DNA from: UBA1941 sp046329555
GTDB lineage: Bacteria; Bacteroidota; Bacteroidia; Chitinophagales; LD1
Length of the DNA: 64,000 nucleotides
Direction: 5' to 3'
Assembly (NCBI GenBank): GCA_046329555.1
Contig: JAXLUK010000002.1
Span: 372,001-436,000, forward strand
The notes beneath the pieces are model-generated. The model was not told the origin of the DNA and did not search any database. It was given only the letters and a program-made list of their open reading frames with translations. Shown here piece by piece: positions 61,797 to 64,000 of this stretch; position 1 is the stretch's first letter, and the number at the start of each line of letters is the position of its first letter. Position numbers and translations under genes: made by a program.

Positions 61797-62969
61797 ATGT
61801 TAAGAGAGCAATTACTACCGCTTGCAGAAAAAATACTGCCGCAAGCCATTCGCTGGCGGCGGCAGTTACATGCGTATCCTGAGTTAGCGTATGAAGAACA
61901 TCAAACTGCTGCGCTTATTGCTGAAGTGCTGCGCGGATTGGGAATGGAAGTATCTACCGGCATCGCGAAAACTGGTGTGGTAGGTATTCTACGCGGACAT
62001 GATCCGGAACGCCATTGCGTAGGACTGCGTGCAGATATGGACGCCCTGCCTATTCAGGAAGCGAATAAGACAGATTATGCATCTCAACTGCCAGGGAAAA
62101 TGCATGCCTGCGGCCACGATTTTCACACTGCCAATTTATTGGCAGTAGCGCATGTATTGCATGAATTGCGTGAATCATGGAGCGGTAGCATTAAGTTTAT
62201 TTTCCAGCCATCAGAAGAAAAAATGCCTAGTGGCGCAGCCGCCATGATTGCAGCCGGTGTGCTACAGGAACCGCGCGTTGATGCGCTTTTTGGCCTTCAC
62301 GTTCACCCAGAATTACCCGCAGGAAATATCGGTTTTCGTGCAGGGAAATTCATGGCCTCGGCTGATGAGATTCATATCAACATTATTGGAAGAGGCGGTC
62401 ACGCTGCTCAGCCATCTGCCTTCGTTTCTCCGTTGTTGATGGGGTCGGAAATCATTCGTGCGCTTCAGGTAAAAACCGATTTGTCGGTTCCGGTGGTTTT
62501 ATCTTTTGGCCGATTCATGGCAGAAGGAGCTACTAATGTTATTCCTGAGCGTGCGGTGCTGGCGGGAACCTTGCGCTGTTTTGATGAAACCGTTCGCGCT
62601 GAAATGCATCAGATGATTGCAGCAACTTGTTCGAATGTAGCCCATCAATTCGGTGGCCAATGTGAACTGCATCTTGAAAAAGGATATCCGGTTTTGGTGA
62701 ATAATGAAACATTAACATCACAAGCTTCCCACATCTCAAGGCAACTATTCGGAGCAGAACAGGTTCATGATTTACCCATTAGAATGGGTGCCGAAGATTT
62801 TGCGTATTATTCTCATGTGGTGCCTGCTTGTTTTTTCAGGGTGGGAACCGGCAATCCTGCCAAAGGAATCACCTCCGCTATTCATACGCCTACCTTTGAC
62901 ATTGATGAATACGCATTTTTAGTGAGTATTGCGGCAATGGCCGGTTTCGCCATGGCGTTCCGCAAATAA
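61797..62969 (+). CDS. M20D-family amidohydrolase/peptidase
   Basis: A 390-residue metal-dependent amidohydrolase started at the ATG at 61797 (M-L-R-E-Q-L-L-P-L-A-E). It belongs to the aminoacylase/IAA-amino acid hydrolase branch. Landmarks: R-R-Q-L-H-A-Y-P-E-L-A-Y-E-E, L-R-A-D-M-D-A-L-P-I, M-H-A-C-G-H-D-F-H-T (metal Cys and His), F-I-F-Q-P-S-E-E and R-G-G-H-A-A-Q-P. The C-terminal R-M-G-A-E-D-F-A-Y-Y provides the final ligands. It hydrolyses an N-acyl amino acid or similar amide, likely in the cytoplasm. It follows the small secreted protein gene by 13 bases. Confidence 0.92.
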   Translation: MLREQLLPLAEKILPQAIRWRRQLHAYPELAYEEHQTAALIAEVLRGLGMEVSTGIAKTGVVGILRGHDPERHCVGLRADMDALPIQEANKTDYASQLPGKMHACGHDFHTANLLAVAHVLHELRESWSGSIKFIFQPSEEKMPSGAAAMIAAGVLQEPRVDALFGLHVHPELPAGNIGFRAGKFMASADEIHINIIGRGGHAAQPSAFVSPLLMGSEIIRALQVKTDLSVPVVLSFGRFMAEGATNVIPERAVLAGTLRCFDETVRAEMHQMIAATCSNVAHQFGGQCELHLEKGYPVLVNNETLTSQASHISRQLFGAEQVHDLPIRMGAEDFAYYSHVVPACFFRVGTGNPAKGITSAIHTPTFDIDEYAFLVSIAAMAGFAMAFRK

Positions 62970-62981
62970 TATCTTTGAAGC

Positions 62982-64000
62982 GTGCCTATTCTGGTTGAAA
63001 TAAAATTACCTGCGGAACATAGTACTGTTGCTGATATCAAACGCGTTGCATTGCAGAAAGCAGGCCTCTCTAATGACGATATGGCGCACCTTCAAATCCT
63101 GAAAAAGTCATTAGACGCCCGACAACGCGTGATTTATTTCCTTTTCAAGGTGGCATTATTCCGGCATGATGAAGTATTTTCAGACGCGTTGGAATTATTC
63201 CAACCGATGCCTGTTTCCAACCAGAAAACCTGCCATATCATAGGCAGCGGACCGGCCGGTATGTTCGCTGCATTGCAATTACTGGAACTAGGCATTAAAC
63301 CTGTTATCATTGAAAGAGGAAAGGGTGCCAGAGAACGCATCGCCGACCTTTCCGCTATACACAAAAAATTAATCATCGATCCCGAAAGCAATTACTGCTT
63401 TGGAGAAGGCGGCGCTGGCACGTACAGCGATGGTAAGTTATATACCAGAAGTGATAAACGCGGCAATCTCAAAAAGGTACTGGATGTATTTATCGCACAT
63501 GGCGCCGATCCAAAAATTCGGTATGAGGCGCATCCCCATATCGGCACCAATAAATTGCCGCGTATCATTGAGGCGATGCGGCAATCCATTTTAGATGCAG
63601 GCGGCGAAGTGCATTTCAACAAGAAGCTGGTAGATTTCACCATTCATCAGAACAACATTTCAAAATTGCATTTTGCAGATGGCGACAGCACCGATTGCCA
63701 ACAGGTTATTCTGGCTACAGGTCATTCTGCCCGCGATATTTTCGATTTACTTCATCGAAAAAACATGCTGATTGAAGCGAAGCCGTTTGCTTTAGGTGTT
63801 AGAATAGAACACCCACAAGAACTCATTGATCAACTCATGTATCGCCAACCAAGGGGCACTATATTGCCGCCCTCTTCTTACAGCCTGGTCACACAAGCAT
63901 GCGGCCGCGGCGTGTTTTCGTTTTGTATGTGTCCGGGCGGCGTGATTGCTCCTGCCGCAACGGCTGGCGGAGAAGTGGTAGTAAACGGCTGGAGTAGCAG
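62982..64000 (+). CDS. FAD-dependent dehydrogenase (3' end cut off)
   Basis: A reading frame starting at a GTG at 62982 and running out of the window; about 340 residues are visible. An N-terminal 80-residue basic domain (V-E-I-K-L-P-A-E-H-S-T-V) precedes the FAD site H-I-I-G-S-G-P-A-G-M-F-A-A at about 85-96. The block Y-C-F-G-E-G-G-A-G-T-Y-S-D-G-K-L-Y-T-R and F-S-F-C-M-C-P-G-G are typical of the uncharacterised FAD-dependent dehydrogenases grouped as COG2509. The substrate is unknown. It begins 12 bases after the M20D gene, so co-transcription is likely. The GTG start is chosen because it is the first in frame before the conserved N-terminus. Confidence 0.82.
   Translation, partial: MPILVEIKLPAEHSTVADIKRVALQKAGLSNDDMAHLQILKKSLDARQRVIYFLFKVALFRHDEVFSDALELFQPMPVSNQKTCHIIGSGPAGMFAALQLLELGIKPVIIERGKGARERIADLSAIHKKLIIDPESNYCFGEGGAGTYSDGKLYTRSDKRGNLKKVLDVFIAHGADPKIRYEAHPHIGTNKLPRIIEAMRQSILDAGGEVHFNKKLVDFTIHQNNISKLHFADGDSTDCQQVILATGHSARDIFDLLHRKNMLIEAKPFALGVRIEHPQELIDQLMYRQPRGTILPPSSYSLVTQACGRGVFSFCMCPGGVIAPAATAGGEVVVNGWSS

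Noticed and set aside
1..64000. tRNA genes, insertion sequences, integrases, CRISPR arrays
   Set aside because: Looked for cloverleaf-like arms, transposase motifs, terminal repeats and regularly spaced direct repeats; none was seen. The only tandem repeats are coding (thrombospondin-3 units, W-D repeats, Lys/Ala tail).

Overview
The window looks like a chromosomal segment of a Bacteroidota bacterium, probably from the Chitinophagales/Chitinophagaceae side; the family placement is inference. The signs are two secreted proteins with type A C-terminal sorting domains of the type IX secretion system (T9SS), one with a type B (gliding-associated) C-terminus, a GldM-like C-terminal domain, an OmpA protein with calcium-binding thrombospondin-3 repeats, many lipoproteins and signal peptides ending in A-Q, few Shine-Dalgarno sites, and several TAnnTTTG-like -7 promoter boxes. 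It is dense: no gap exceeds 300 bases, and I see no tRNA, insertion sequence, CRISPR array or integrase.

Region by region: 1-4.3 kb holds a small accessory-looking run of five genes (a cut-off protein with an S-H-E-V-L-E-M motif, an M15 peptidase, three unknown envelope proteins). 4.4-6.4 kb holds a transmembrane Ser/Thr kinase fused to a GldM-like periplasmic domain, then the SRP RNA gene. 6.4-12.1 kb encodes secreted proteins (beta-helix lipoprotein, M43 metalloprotease with PKD and SprB-like domains, leucine-rich repeat protein). 12.1-17.8 kb is housekeeping: speA and argS divergent, an OmpA protein, panB. 17.9-21.1 kb is a three-gene surface-sugar cassette (SpsF-like, class III aminotransferase, RffA/WecE-like). 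21.2-32.7 kb mixes a LuxR-type regulator, an alpha/beta hydrolase, a PurF-like amidotransferase, an acyltransferase, DinB and PhnA proteins, a GMC oxidoreductase and an MFS transporter. 32.7-40.2 kb has a CapA-like protein with an eroded active site, an alkyltransferase-like repair protein, UvrD/PcrA helicase and an SGNH-MBOAT acyl-transfer pair. 40.3-49.6 kb has secreted or surface proteins, including a 1,163-residue TolB-propeller/outer-membrane-barrel fusion. 49.7-59.5 kb is one long minus-strand run: YkgJ-type protein, carboxypeptidase-regulatory-like protein, two tandem paralogues with a caspase-like His/Cys pattern, a NatAB-type ABC exporter and a coiled-coil periplasmic protein. 59.5-64 kb holds a SWIB protein with a histone-H1-like tail, a photolyase, a small secreted protein with an M20D peptidase, and a cut-off FAD dehydrogenase.

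The best candidates for something undescribed are the tandem paralogues at 52.7-57.8 kb (shared helical module in three copies plus an invariant H-x-G-H / G-S-C-G-G pair, both secreted, translationally coupled, next to an ABC exporter) and the kinase-GldM fusion at 4.4-6.3 kb, which would link cytoplasmic phosphorylation to a domain otherwise known from the T9SS/gliding motor. All functional calls rest on reading motifs; no database search was possible.
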